The position numbers and the translations under genes are program-made. A stretch of DNA of 64,000 bases from Chenopodium formosanum (lineage: Eukaryota; Streptophyta; Magnoliopsida; Caryophyllales; Amaranthaceae), in NCBI GenBank assembly GCA_024500155.1, contig CM044871.1, positions 39,840,728 through 39,904,727 on the forward strand, written 5' to 3'. The notes below the pieces were generated by a model. The model had not been told where the DNA came from. It worked only from the letters and a program-made list of their open reading frames with translations, and ran no database searches. Shown here piece after piece: positions 44,405-55,639 of the stretch (position 1 is its first letter; the number at the start of each line of letters is the position of its first letter).

Positions 44405-46395
44405 TTTACCCCTCACAGGGGTGATGTGGCACGCCACGTGACGCCTGTGACATGTATCGGCCTATGATTTGGCAAATATTAACTTTTTACTATTGAAGGG
44501 AATCTAGGGTTTTTACCCCGGGTTTTCACCTCTTCTATAAAAAGAAGGTTGACTTCTCCTTGGATTCACACTTGCGTGAATCTTTGGGAGAATCTTGAAT
44601 CTCTGACTTTCAAAGACTTTGAATTATTCAGCATCCAACACTCGACCAATCGTCCGCCTGTTCTAGCAAACTTAAAGACAAAGCGCCTCTGATACCTTCT
44701 TCTAAGGTAACCGCCTGATCCTTTCTTTACTTAATTTTTGCATTTTTCCTTTTCAAAAGTGGTTTCCCAAACGCACTTGGCATGACCTAGGTTAACAATC
44801 AGTAGGTCACCGGGGACGGCTGAATCTAGAACTAGGAGTGCCGAAGGCTCATTCGAGGACTACCTTTTGAGTGCATCTCCAAATCCGACAGTGTCTGTGC
44901 CCCTGCGGGACACGATGGGAAGAAGAAAACAAACTACTTGGAGATATAGGATGGATGGTAGCTGGTACCATTCAGAGAGCTCAAATGTCTACTCGAATTG
45001 CTCCATTAGGGTGCCTGTCTCCGAGGTTAGCAGAGACGCTCCAGGCAACATTAGTACTCCAAGCGACTCAATTTTAGGGGAGCCGGATGATGAACAATAA
45101 TCTCCTAGGCCGAGTGGATCGGTGTCGGATGTTGAGATGGGGGAGGACACTGTTGGCACCAGCCGGCAAGCCCCCAGCTTTGAGGAAAACTCTAATGATG
45201 TCCTCTTACACCGTAGTTGGATTAGAGGAGGCGCGGTCCAAACTTCAAGCCACTTGAGAATCCCTCTTCATAGAGAAGGGAGAGGGCTGGGAAGAGTTGT
45301 CTGCTTCACGGCGACAGGAACGTGCTCCCTATATCTTGCATGTTGCCGAAAGCAGGCGAAAATTAATGTCAGCCTAGCTTCCTAGATTTCTCTCTACCCA
45401 TGTCATGGGACATGGGTTCCTATTGTCTGTGCCGGATGGTGAGGACACAGTCACCTGGCCAGAGATGGCCAGCTATAGTAACTAATGCTTCGGATACTAA
45501 GAGGTGTCCATTCAGGCTGGAATACGCTTCCCTCTCCATACGGCCGTGGAGAGAATTTTGGACGGATACCAGCTAGGTGTTTGGCAACTAGCCCCCCATT
45601 CTTCGGTTAATATATTGGGCTACGTTGCCGCTCTTGAGATATTGGAGTTGGACCCGGCTTCGAGGTGTTTGATCATATGCATTACTTGGGCAAGACTCCA
45701 CATCTAAGTGGGGCCGGCTGGTTTACTCTGACCAGCTAGAAGGGCTACATAATGACCCGGGGAAGGAGAATAGATGGAAAGACTGGAGGTCTAAGTTTTA
45801 TATTGTCTCCTCCCCAGATTTCCAAAGAAACAAGCGGTACAACTACTAGACTAAGGAGTCGTCCCTACTTGCTAGGAAAAAAGCCTTGCCGCCTGTTCCA
45901 AGACGAGCGCATGAGAAAATTTTGGATCGGGCTGATTTTCTATAGCCGTCCGAACCAATGATGAGACGGGGGTTAAGGAGGAAACCCCCTAGAGTTATAT
46001 TCCTTGATTTGAGTGGCTCTCGGACAAGACATATTTGGCGGCCTGTGGCCTTAGCTCGGAAAAGCAGAGAGGTAGTAGGTCGCATGCATTTTCATTGCTT
46101 AACTCCTCATAGTTATAATTATCTTTGTTTGAGTTTCTAACCTCTTTGCTTTATTTGTGCAGACTTTGCAATGTCGAAGCATCCTTCTCACAAAAAGTCG
46201 GCTATTAATTCTGCTGCCTTTTATCGTTCGAACCTCCTCAGGTGAAGGTCCTTTTTATTTAACTTGTTGAAATCTTGGATGAGAACGCAACTAACATGCG
46301 GACTCCTTTGCAGGGTGGCTCAACCAAGCCTGCTCCCTCTCCACATCCGGATCCCAAACTGCGAAAGCAGTCAGCTGGTGCTAAGTATGAAGAAC
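44405..46395 (+). pseudogene. Antisense extra gene of element C, copy 2, with its promoter; heavily decayed
   Basis: The palindrome (44413-44450, arms TCACAGGGG and CGCCTGTGA), TTCTATAAAAAG near 44536 and a splice donor CTAAG/GTAACC at 44707 reproduce the family promoter layout. Exon 1 (to about 46100) shows PLRDTMGRRKQT from 44900, where the H3-like ARTKQT has become GRRKQT and the CAG acceptor has become GCG. The core is recognisable from FPLHTAVERILDGYQLGVWQ (45530) but in several frames with stops. Exon 2 is 46163-46241 and exon 3 starts at 46314. The gene is cut near 46395 by unrelated sequence (element G). Confidence 0.6.
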
Positions 46396-46419
46396 TAATG
46401 AAACGCAATTCACTTTCAT

Positions 46420-48288
46420 CTCAAAACATTTTAGCACATTCTCCCAATTAGCTTCAAATCTACTTTTTGGTGAGCGTCTGTAAAGTTCCTCGAAGGAACC
46501 GGAAAAACAAACAGATTTGAGGTTTCTCGACATCTTGATTTACATCCCCTCTCCTTAGGCTTTAACTCATAATGCCCTCCCCCGATATGTGACTCAACCT
46601 CTAGGTCAAAAGGGCTTTCCAAAAGGTTGTATCGTAAGGGCAAAAGGGTGAGGGTAGGCTAAAATTTAAAAATTTGGTGGTATCCCTAATAGTGAAGCAA
46701 AGAAGGCTCTTTTCTTAGAGTCACAATCAAGTAATCACCAAACAAAAATAAACTAACACCCCCCAAGCTTATTCAAAGCTATAACCACAATCATATATAC
46801 AAAAAGCGTAAGATGCTTCTCCCTAAGTTTGAACAACATTGTCCTCAATGCTTAAAATAGGGAGAAAGACACTTACATCAAAATGTTTTTGAATTTTTTC
46901 ATTTTCACTTTTTTTTTTCAATATTTGCCAAAGCTGTTTGAATTTGCTTTGCTTTATCTAATTTTTATAATTTTTTCATTTTTCACCTTATTCATTATCC
47001 TAACCTCTTTTAACTATGGACAGCTTTTTTAACTTTGCATTTGAATGTCCTTGCCTTTTTTTGACTTCGGACAGCTTTTTCATTTATTCACTTGCCATTA
47101 TTCACAATATATATATACAAGACAAGCTTTCTTACAAATAGAACCAACTTCCAAACTCAAATACCACAAACTCCAAGAACATGATCATTTGCTTCACAAA
47201 AACCAAAAATGGAACAAAAAGAAACAACAAGCTCAAAGTTCTAAAGATGCGGCTTGAAAAGAAGGGAAAAGGCTCAAATGGTTAGCAAGAAGGCAAATGT
47301 AAACCCAATGAACTAAAATAATGAAGACTATCCAAGAAAAGAAAAATTACCACCCTGAAAAAATGTCTTTGTCCTCCCTAGATGGTTTGGTCTCGTGTTT
47401 GAGAATTATGAGTCAAGATTCAAGATAAAGTTCGACATAGTCAAGGATCCATGCCGCTCATGCAAGATATATAGAAGGCTTGAATTCAATGAAACCTCAC
47501 ATGGTTGTAGCGAAAACTCACTTTTAGCTTCAAATTCACCAAAAGGGAGCAATTGCAAATATTCAAAAACAAATAGAATCCAGCTTCAAGGTCCTAATAG
47601 TTCTAAACGACTACCTTAGCATACTCTATCCTAGAATCAATAAAACATACTCTCAAACCGTGCACACTGTTACCATTTAAGAAGAAAAGCATTCAACTAT
47701 ACAAGTCCAAAAGTATTACGTCCAAAGCAAGAACAAAACAAAGATACATTTCAAATTTGCCTTAATAGAAACAAAAATCTTTTTGGAGTTTTTCATAATA
47801 TAGAACATGGAAATGCATATACAAAGTTGCATGGCATATATGAATCAACATCCCACCAAACATGATAGAACACCCTCCCCCAAGCTTGGATGAAACAATA
47901 CACTCAAACATATATCATAGAAACCATGGGAGGGGAAAACAAGGAGATCAATCCAACAAATCAACATATGTCCAACAAGGCATCATCCATTAGAGAAAGA
48001 GCAAGGAAGGATATTACCGGATATTAGGTGGGTGTAAATACCCGCAAATGACCCTAATAAACCTTTCAAAGCTAATAACCTCAAGAATTGAAACTTGTCT
48101 TCCATATGCTAGCTAGCAAAAATAAGAGTAAAACTTCCTTGATTCTTGATCCAAGTTGAAGCACCAAAGTATATCAAGTCATGTACCTAGAAAAAGGCAC
48201 ACAAACATTTCCATGAGAGAAAATATATTCTAAAAATAAAAGAAAATGAAAGCAATAAAACACGGGTTACTTCCTGAGAAAGGCTTAC
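46420..48288. other. Non-coding part of element G
   Basis: The sequence is AT-rich, with two CCCCCAAGCTT boxes (46760 and 47878) and no frame I can support as a gene. The short open frames here have no recognisable content. Confidence 0.45.
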
Positions 48289-48951
48289 TTAAGGTCCAAG
48301 CTTGATCGCACTAGTAAAATAGTACTGCAATGAATGCAAGAGCTTGTCAAATTTACTACTAATCATATCATAAGATAAACGGTAGGAAAATGACGGGATA
48401 AGAACGTGCAACAAGATTGTTGCACACAAGTGATAAGGGAAATGCCAAAAGAAAGAAGAAGAAGGATCAAAAGGAAATAAAAGAAAATAAGGAAAAAGAA
48501 AAAGAGGGAAAATAAGAAGGGAAAGAAATGGAAAAAGGCAAATCCTCCTCACAAAATTTTTTGTTGGCATATTTCTCTCTTCCTCAACAATGATGAAATC
48601 AGGGACATTAAAATCTCCCATAGAAAAGGGCTCCCCAATAGGCTCTTTGAGGTAGGAAGGGAGAAAAATAGTGCAAAAAGGGATATAGTCAAACCTTTGA
48701 GAAAAAGGGGTATCAGGAATGGGAAAAGGGGTAGCTACTCCCTCAACACAAGGTCTCACGTCACCCATGAGGGCATGAAAATCAATCATAGATTCCTCAA
48801 ATGAAGAACTCTCACAATCTAAACCTTCCTCAAGCTCAAAAACTCCAAGGGAATCAACCTCATCCTCCTTTCCACCATAATAAACAACCTTTCCTTCAAC
48901 TATCTCAAAACCTAAGTCCTTAAAACCGTGCATGAATGGAGGTAGAGTCAT
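48289..48951 (-). CDS. 220-residue ORF of element G, hydrophobic C-terminal half
   Basis: It starts at a good-context ATG (ACAATGACT) at 48951 and is intact to 48289. The N-terminal half is acidic with several Glu/Asp clusters. A Phe/Leu/Pro-rich hydrophobic stretch begins near residue 137 (FPFLSLLIFPLFLFPYFLL) and could be membrane-associated. I do not recognise a named domain. It lies 17 bases after the stop of the upstream frame (48969), so the two could be one broken gene. Similar frames occur in leader regions of plant Athila-type elements, but a function is not established. Confidence 0.45.
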   Translation of the reverse strand: MTLPPFMHGFKDLGFEIVEGKVVYYGGKEDEVDSLGVFELEEGLDCESSSFEESMIDFHALMGDVRPCVEGVATPFPIPDTPFSQRFDYIPFCTIFLPSYLKEPIGEPFSMGDFNVPDFIIVEEERNMPTKNFVRRICLFPFLSLLIFPLFLFPYFLLFPFDPSSSFFWHFPYHLCATILLHVLIPSFSYRLSYDMISSKFDKLLHSLQYYFTSAIKLGP

Positions 48952-48965
48952 TGTAACTCATCTAA

Positions 48966-49905
48966 ATCCTAAAAAGCGTTCTCGATGAACTCATCTAAGA
49001 ATATATAAATCTTCACATGACTCTCGCAAAACAAATGGGAAATTACCTCAAAAGATTCTATGTATTCATAGTTTGAAGTCCCATAAACATACACTTGAGG
49101 CTCATCAAGATGGAAAAGAGGGTTAGGATTTTCAAATTCAATTCTCTCTTCATTCTCAACTCTTTCACCATCACTCATATGCTCATCAAAGGGATCCGCA
49201 CACTCTCTTGGTTGCTTAAAATTGTCATTATCATCCTCAACACACACATTGGATTTGAAATTTTCACACACAAGCATCAAAGATGACAATTGACTTTCCA
49301 ACTCTTCTTTTCTTTTCAATTCTTCACTCAAAATACCCTCACGCTCTCTTATCATCTCCATTTGGCTCCTTAAAGTTTCCATCATTTGTCTCTCCAGGGG
49401 CCTTAGGTTAGGATTCATCTCTAACGCCCTCAAAGAATCATCAATTTTGCTATAAGGGACTAGAGACTCATCACAAGAGTTTGGAGAATGAAAAGGCAAA
49501 GAGGGTTGATCAATAGTAAAAGAAGAGTCACAACCAAGGGTAGGACCATGCACATCAAAAGCATGAGCATTTTCATTAAATAGGGGAGAGGGGGCACAAT
49601 CAATCATATGAGATTTGTTATTAAAGCTATGAACTACATCACAAGAAGACATGGCAAATAATGAAGAAAATTGAAACACACCATTAGCATCAACTTGAGC
49701 AAGTACTTCATCATCATGAGCAAAAGAGGAAATAGAATTGAAATCATTTGTTCTAGGTTTAACTATGGGATCATGTGACAAATCATGGGAAATCGTGCTA
49801 ACATTAGAAGATTCAACACATTGCACATCAACATTAGAATCATGATTACCCCTATTATAGATAACCCTAGCAAACCAAACATAGAAATCCCAAGCATCAT
49901 CTATT
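48966..49905 (-). CDS. Leader ORF of element G, about 285-310 residues
   Basis: The frame is open from just after a TGA near 49905 to the stop at 48969. There is no early ATG, so the start is uncertain; the first segment reads DDAWDFYVWFARVIYNRGN. The middle is rich in Ser, Asp and His. Residues coded around 49300-49420 (LERQMMETLRSQMEMIRERE and following) form a clear coiled coil. The end is acidic. It is 0.3 kb downstream of the PBS, in the position of gag or a leader protein, but no gag domain or zinc knuckle is recognisable. Confidence 0.45.
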
Positions 49906-50186
49906 CACAAGGCTTTAAATTCACCATTATGCATGCTTTAAACTTCATTCCTAGTTTTCTAATTTAAAACAAAATAACAAATCTCACAAGCCTACCAAAG
50001 ACTACAATGATTATAGTCCAAAAATTCCGCAAGTCTATGGAAGTAGATATTAAAAGACTCACCATCATATTGAGGAAAAGAAAAACATGCCATTTATTTC
50101 ACAAAACAAATAAAAATCAAATAAAAGAAAATTATATACAAAGACCTAGACTCAAGCAATAAAAAACGCTCAAATATAGACACCGC

Positions 50187-50204
50187 TCCCCGGCAACGGT
50201 GCCA
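50187..50204 (-). other. Primer binding site of element G (tRNA-Asp type)
   Basis: In sense it reads TGGCACCGTTGCCGGGGA. This differs at one base from the complement of plant tRNA-Asp (TGGCGCCGTTGCCGGGGA), the primer known for Athila. Confidence 0.75.
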
Positions 50205-50207
50205 TTT

Positions 50208-50600
50208 TGACGAGGTTTGGAACTAAGTCATTTTTGCTTAATTTGCTTTGTTTATAAAATTTTATTCCCTGAAATTGTTGTATTATGTTTGTATATCATG
50301 TTTAGAGTGTTTTGAGACTTGTTTCATCCAATTTGGTAAAGAAACGAGCATTTTGCAATTGTTGACCCTCTAGAGTTTGTGAGAACAATGTGACCCGTTT
50401 TTTTTATTTTTACTTGCCAGTTTTATCAAAATTTGTCACAATATTTATCATAATATTGCAAGAAATTGTTTGATTGCTGAATTTTGCTATTTATGCTCGT
50501 ATTGAAATTGTGCTCTATTTTAGTACTACGTACTCTGTTTTTGCGAACATAGTATCATACGGCTAAGCGAACCTTAGATACTATAGAACCTTAATCTTCT
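50208..50600 (-). repeat. Probable 5' LTR of element G
   Basis: The LTR is inferred from the PBS. The inner end is CCTCGTCA in sense. The outer end is not resolved; the sequence is AT-rich and non-coding up to the PMD gene start near 50621. Confidence 0.45.
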
Positions 50601-50620
50601 GGTATTTTCCATAATATAGC

Positions 50621-52890
50621 ATGGATAGACAACGAGGCTCGGGTTCTCGTTCTAGGGAGACTCGTCGGGAGGACGACCCCGTAGGCACCTCCTCTTCTCT
50701 AGGGGAGTTTTCGTAGTGGGATGGGCACACTTTGTATTTCGCGTCGTTGTTCCACATCTCGGAGCGTTTTCGTCGAGGGATTCTCAACGGGAGGATCCGT
50801 AGCCATGGTTCGGGCAACACGAACATTGGCTTTCTATACGACACTTACTTCCGGGATGACGTCAGTCTGCGTCATCGATGGGAGTCATGTGGCCTAACTC
50901 CTTTGCTGCGAGCCACCCGAGCTATGTATTCTTTTGGACATAGCAACCTTGTAGTCCGGGATTTGGTGGAGTTCTTTTGGGATGCCACCAACATTTTTCA
51001 CTTTCTTTGGGGTGAGCTAACTATTACCCCTATCGACTTTAGTCTTATTACGGGAGTTCACTTCTGTCCCCTCTCACTTTTTATAGCGATATCACTATCT
51101 TCTTTCTGGAGGTGCTGGAGTTATTGGGCCCTATTACTATTTGGGCTCTTGTTGAGGCTGACCCGACGTAGCTCAGCACTAGGTGCATCCGCCAGAGCAC
51201 ACTTGCTATTGCTTTTCAGGATCCTGCAACCACCTCAGAGCAGCGGGTGCGCATTTTTGCTCTGATCCTATTGTCAGGGACCTTTTCTCCTAATGAAGGT
51301 AGTCGAGAGCTGCTCTACTACCTTCCTGTTGTTCACGACCTAGCTTTAGTCGGGTCGTATGATTGGGCTAGCTTGGCTTATGCTGACTTCCTGGTTAGAC
51401 TACGGTTTTCTAGCCGTCACATCTCCTTCGAGGGAGACATTGCACTTTCACGCTTTTGGAGAGTCGTAGAGGTACACTTTATTCCATCTAAAGTTAGCTC
51501 CAGACTCATTTTAGCAACTATTGACACTTTTTTGCTTTCGTAAATCTGTACTTTCCATCACTTGCGTCGGCGAGACCCTTGCCTCGCGAGCTCCCTGTTG
51601 CTGCTAGTTGGGGAGGTCGTCATAGTGCAGAGGTCACTTCTAGGCGCATTCGAGAGTTGATCCTCTCGCGTTTCTTTTTTTAGATGCTTTCTCCTTTATA
51701 CCTTCAATACGATTTTGTCTCATGAGTGCGCATTTTGTAGGAGCCGACCGTAGAGTTTCACCCATAGGCCAATTTTGACATCCTTGCGCTTGCTGTGCAA
51801 TGCACCGCTCAGCATCACTACTTCCTGGGGGCGTATGAGGTTACAGTGTATCTTGGCGAGAGAGTGGCTATTCAGCACTCCTCAAAGGCCTTTGTTGTTC
51901 CAGCTCGCCCATCTCGGCATATAAATGATAAGGCGAGGTTGAGGACTTTGGCGAGCAGGGCGCCAGAGGGCACGCCTTGACGGATGCACGCTCATTCGGA
52001 ACTGTGTTATAATACGGAGGCTTTGCTACCGCTCTTGGCTCCACCACCTATTTTGCTAGAGGGAAGAGAGGAGGTATTGCTTTTTTTTGCACATTTGTCT
52101 TTTGTGTAGCCCCTAAGTAGATGTTAACTACTCAATTTTATCTTGTAAGATGCGCACGCGGAGTTTGTTGCTCCACCTATGTCCATCACCTATCAGGGGG
52201 TGTATGGCCCCGTTGAGTAGATGATTCCTCTAGATCCTCCGGATCGTCGCTTTATCGAGCAGTCGATACCAGGACGTCGAACTTGGGTGAGTCATTTATT
52301 TGTCTTTTTTTAATCTGCATATATATTGTCGATCGCTACTGACTTGTCTTTTGACAGTTCTTTCATGAGGTGGTGCCAGTGATGGCTAGGGGCTTGGAAG
52401 CCTTTCGTCACCAGCTTGTGATATTGAGGGATCGAGCTTCTTATCATCTGGACGACATTGTAAAGGTATCTTTCTTACTCTTAGTTCATGATTTGTTTTA
52501 TTCATTTTGAATATATTACATTTACAGGGGCAACCTATTCCTCCTCATACTTGGCCGAGATCTGAGGCTAGGGGAGAGAGGTCCGGCTCGAGGCGTCGTC
52601 GTACCTCGTCTAGGGGTGAGGGTGGCCGATCGGAGACGGCTCCTCTTGAGAGACCAGATGGTTCGGGCTCTTCCTTTGAGAGTGCACAGACTAGGTCAGC
52701 CGGATAGGGAGGCATGCCATCGGCTCCTTTAGGGGGTGGTGGGACGTACGAGTTCGACTCGTCGTCGCATCAACCGCCGCAACCTAATTCGTTAGCTATT
52801 GAGCATAAAAGCGAGCCAGGATGGGATGGTCCTACTTTGAGCTTTGATGCTTTGGGAGTGCCTCCTCATTTGCGTCCACCAGCACGTTAG
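50621..52890 (+). pseudogene. Plant mobile domain (PMD)-like gene, four exons, disrupted
   Basis: PMD proteins are found both as host genes (MAIN/MAIL family, linked to silencing) and as passengers of plant transposons. Exon 1 (50621 to about 52073) shows the PMD hallmark FFWDATNIFHFLWGELTITP followed by DFSLITGVHF. It also has HSNLVVRDLVEFFWD and, out of frame further on, GSYDWASLAYADFL. Exons 2-4 (52150-52286, 52358-52465, 52528-52890) have consensus borders. Exon 4 is Arg/Ser/Gly-rich with Pro-rich ends. Stops at 50714 and 52705 and frameshifts near 51080 and 51250 show it is not functional as read. It is flanked by element G and by a Mutator-like element; whether it belonged to a transposon cannot be told here. 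Confidence 0.65.
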
Positions 52891-53074
52891 CTGTACCTGT
52901 GCTCTTTATTTGACAACTAGGACTTTGCTAATTTATATAACTTATTTATTAGACACATTGTATATATTAGACATATTGTATATTCAACTTTATTATGCTT
53001 ATATTATCTTTGTATTTTATTTTTTATTTTATGTGCATGTGAGTGTGTGTAAAAATTGTGACTAATTTTGGCGC
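52891..53074. other. AT-rich spacer
   Basis: No gene; likely 3' flank of the PMD gene, with TATATTAGACATATTGTATA-like repeats. Confidence 0.4.
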
Positions 53075-53084
53075 AAAAAAAAAA

Positions 53085-54111
53085 GGAAGATTTAACGTGA
53101 ATAATCCAACCTTTTGCTGGTTCTCCCAAAATAATCCAACCTTTGGATTAACGTGGAATAATCCTACCTTTGGTATATATTCTCTCATACTAAGCCTAAG
53201 TGATCGGTTACCTAAAGATCGGGTAATTTTATTTCTTTTTTCCTTTTTTTTAGAAGACCACCAGTTTTTTCCCCTCTCTTCCTTCATGACAACATCTCTT
53301 CCCCTCCATGAACACCTTTCTTCTTCCTTCATCAACTCATCAAGATAATCAAACACAAGCTTCTTCCTATCAACCGAACAAGAAGGTGACAATTCGCGAA
53401 ACCTTTCTTCCCCTAAATCAAATGCAACAATAACATATGAGTAAGTAGCTACTTAGTCATGGAGAAGTTTATGTAGAACATATTTTTAGCTTATGCTGCA
53501 TTTCTCTTGCATTGTTTTGGTGTTTTGGGTAGTCAAATGGCTGCTTGTAATTTTGGAGGTTAGTTAACATAACATGCAAGGTGTGACGTTGTGGGTCGGT
53601 TGATGGTGGTGCGGAGGTGGGATTGTGGATGGGGGCTTGTGCGCTAGTTCATTTTCGTCATGGGAACATAGAAGGTGATGGGACACTAGGACAATGGGGA
53701 ATTCTAGGATGGTTGATGGTGTTGCGGAGGTGGAACGGTAGGGTGTTGCGTGCTATGGGTTTTGGTGATGGTAGATTGACGGTGGCGCTGTGGTGGTGTT
53801 GTGGGGCTATGGTGGTGTTGATGATGGTGTGTTGACGGTGGGATTGATGGTGGGATGCTTAGGGTGGGTTTCTAAATTTTTTTTTTTGGGATTTTTCTTT
53901 ATAAAAATTAAGTTTTAAATAAATAAAAAAAAAAAGAAAACCATTAAGAAGCTGACACTTGGCTTGACAACGAGTCATAGTCGATGTGGTGACTTACTGG
54001 GTGCGGTGTGGGAGAATAATAGGTAAAGGTGGGATTATTCAAGGTTAATCTAAAGGTTGGATTATTTTAGGAGAACTAACGAAAGGTTGGATTATTCATG
54101 TTAAATTTTCC
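53085..54111. mobile_element. Non-autonomous Mutator-like element, 1,027 bp
   Basis: Long terminal inverted repeats (about 85 bases) begin GGAAGATTTAACGTGAATAA on the left and, complemented, GGAAAATTTAACATGAATAA on the right. Each contains three diverged copies of AATAATCCAACCTTT. A-runs flank both ends (53075-53084 and from 54112), compatible with a 9-10 bp target duplication in an A tract. The interior has no transposase. It includes a GT-rich segment (53590-53860) and a segment with a long open frame on the minus strand (53392 into the left TIR) that could be captured host DNA. Confidence 0.75.
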
Positions 54112-54127
54112 AAAAAAAAAAAAAAAA

Positions 54128-54581
54128 TCGTCATTTTTATTATTAATGGAGGGTATCTGATTGTCTCTCCCAAAAAGAAAAAATAAACTATAAAAGTTTG
54201 ACTAACATAAGCCTAAAATTAATTAAGCTTAAATTAATCGAAACTATATTTGAAAGAAGGAAAAACATAAAGTCAATGCACGAAAATCGAGTTGTAATCG
54301 AAAAGATCATATGGTTGGATAGCGCAAATAAGCTTATCGTCAAACCGACTTTCTGTCGCACAGCGCTTGTATCGTCTCCAAACGCTGCTTTCGTCACCAG
54401 GCGACGAGCCTCATCGCCAGGCGTTGTTCCTGTCATTTGGCGACGAACTCTTTTTCTCCGAATCCTTTCGGGAAACAAACTGTATCAGTTTTGTCAATAA
54501 ATAGCCCCTAAATCCGTCAAATTCTGTATATTTCGAACATATTATAATAATAGTTTTAGCTTTAATTCTCTTTAAGCAATC
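54128..54581. other. Intergenic region before the DUF7745-like gene
   Basis: No gene. It contains short repeats of GTCGCCNGGCGA type (54370-54445, for example GTCACCAGGCGACGA and ATCGCCAGGCG). This is probably the promoter and leader of the following gene. Confidence 0.4.
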
Positions 54582-55639
54582 ATGTCTAAGTGTTTTAGTG
54601 ATTTTACTTGTGAGTGGTGTCGTTATTTGATTGCTAAGGAGAGAAAAGAGCTTGATTTCTTTCATATGGGAGGTATCTATGGTATTAAAGGGGTAGATAT
54701 AGATATATATTTTATTTATACTGCTTTAGAATATTGGGATCCAGACACACATTGCTTTAGATTACGCTATGATGAAATTAGTCCTTTACCGGAAGAATTT
54801 GGTGCCATTCTTGGCTTTCCCCTTATGGATCTTGCGGTAATTCCTAATATTAGTGAGTATTATTATAAAGATTTTGAGCGCTTCTTTAATCTGAAAGACT
54901 GAGATCTAACAAATATTGTAGATGGTAGCGTAGTTAATCTAAAAGAATTTGCACGCCACTACTTTGATAGACCATATTCTGAATCTTTTCATGTTTATAG
55001 AAGAAGGGCTTTTCTCATTTGCATGCTTAGCCAATATCTCCTCACTAGTGGTAATAATCGTGAGGGTAAAGCAATATAAGTGTATGTGATGGAGCAAATT
55101 GAATCAGGGAGAAATCCAATGCCATTAATTGTTGGAGAAACAATGCTTTGTTTGGATGAATTAAAGAAAAATCCAAAAGCATCTTTTCGAGGCTCTCTAA
55201 TTTTATAACAGGTAAAAAATAACATTTTTAATTACAAAAATCAAAAACATATATTTTTGTATAGTAATACTATTTATTTGCATTGAATTTTTGCAGATGT
55301 GGCTAATGGAGGAACTAGAATTAATTAGTCCTCCCGACAATATTGAAAAATACACTACAAACTGCTGTGTGAGGCGAAAGAAGCACTTCTCTATAAAGAT
55401 GGATCGCCGTGAGTGAAGCAAAATATTCGCCTCTCGTGATTTTGCTATCAAATGGGTCATCCCATGGTGGAAAATTGAGAAGATGGTTGGTGTCAACAAG
55501 GAACCCTTCTGTCGTCTTCCATGCTTAACCAAGTTGACTTTTTATTATCCCTGCAGGGTAAAAAGACAGTACGGTCTTATTCAAGCAATTCCTTCTGGAG
55601 ATCTTTGTCGTCCCTATGAATTCTCTCTTTTCCTTTAAA
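54582..55639 (+). pseudogene. DUF7745-like plant gene fragment, two exons
   Basis: It starts at ATG 54582 (MSKCFSDFTCEWCRYLI). The signature of this plant-specific family is visible: ALEYWDPDTHCFRLRYDEIS followed by PLPEEFGAILGFPL. A stop at 54900 interrupts the frame. Downstream come ETMLCLDELKKNPKASFRGS, then a donor at 55212 and an acceptor at 55296. Exon 2 reads MWLMEELELISPP, with FAIKWVIPWWKIEKM and RQYGLIQAIPSGD. It ends at the junction with the Athila relic near 55640. Domains of this kind occur in plant transposon-associated genes; the function is unknown. Confidence 0.6.

Larger units (their letters stand above)
46400..50610 (-). mobile_element. Element G: Athila-like LTR retrotransposon fragment
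   Basis: On the minus strand an LTR end (TCA at 50208) is followed by AAA and a primer binding site complementary to tRNA-Asp, then a long leader with two open frames and about 1.9 kb of AT-rich non-coding DNA. No RT or integrase is visible. The left end is where homology to the C antisense gene stops; no 3' LTR was recognised there, so it is truncated or non-autonomous. The family assignment rests on the tRNA-Asp PBS and overall layout. Confidence 0.55.

Noticed and set aside
48289..48951. Envelope protein of an Athila element
   Set aside because: The hydrophobic region is suggestive, but the ORF lies near the primer site and not after pol, and no env motif is recognisable.
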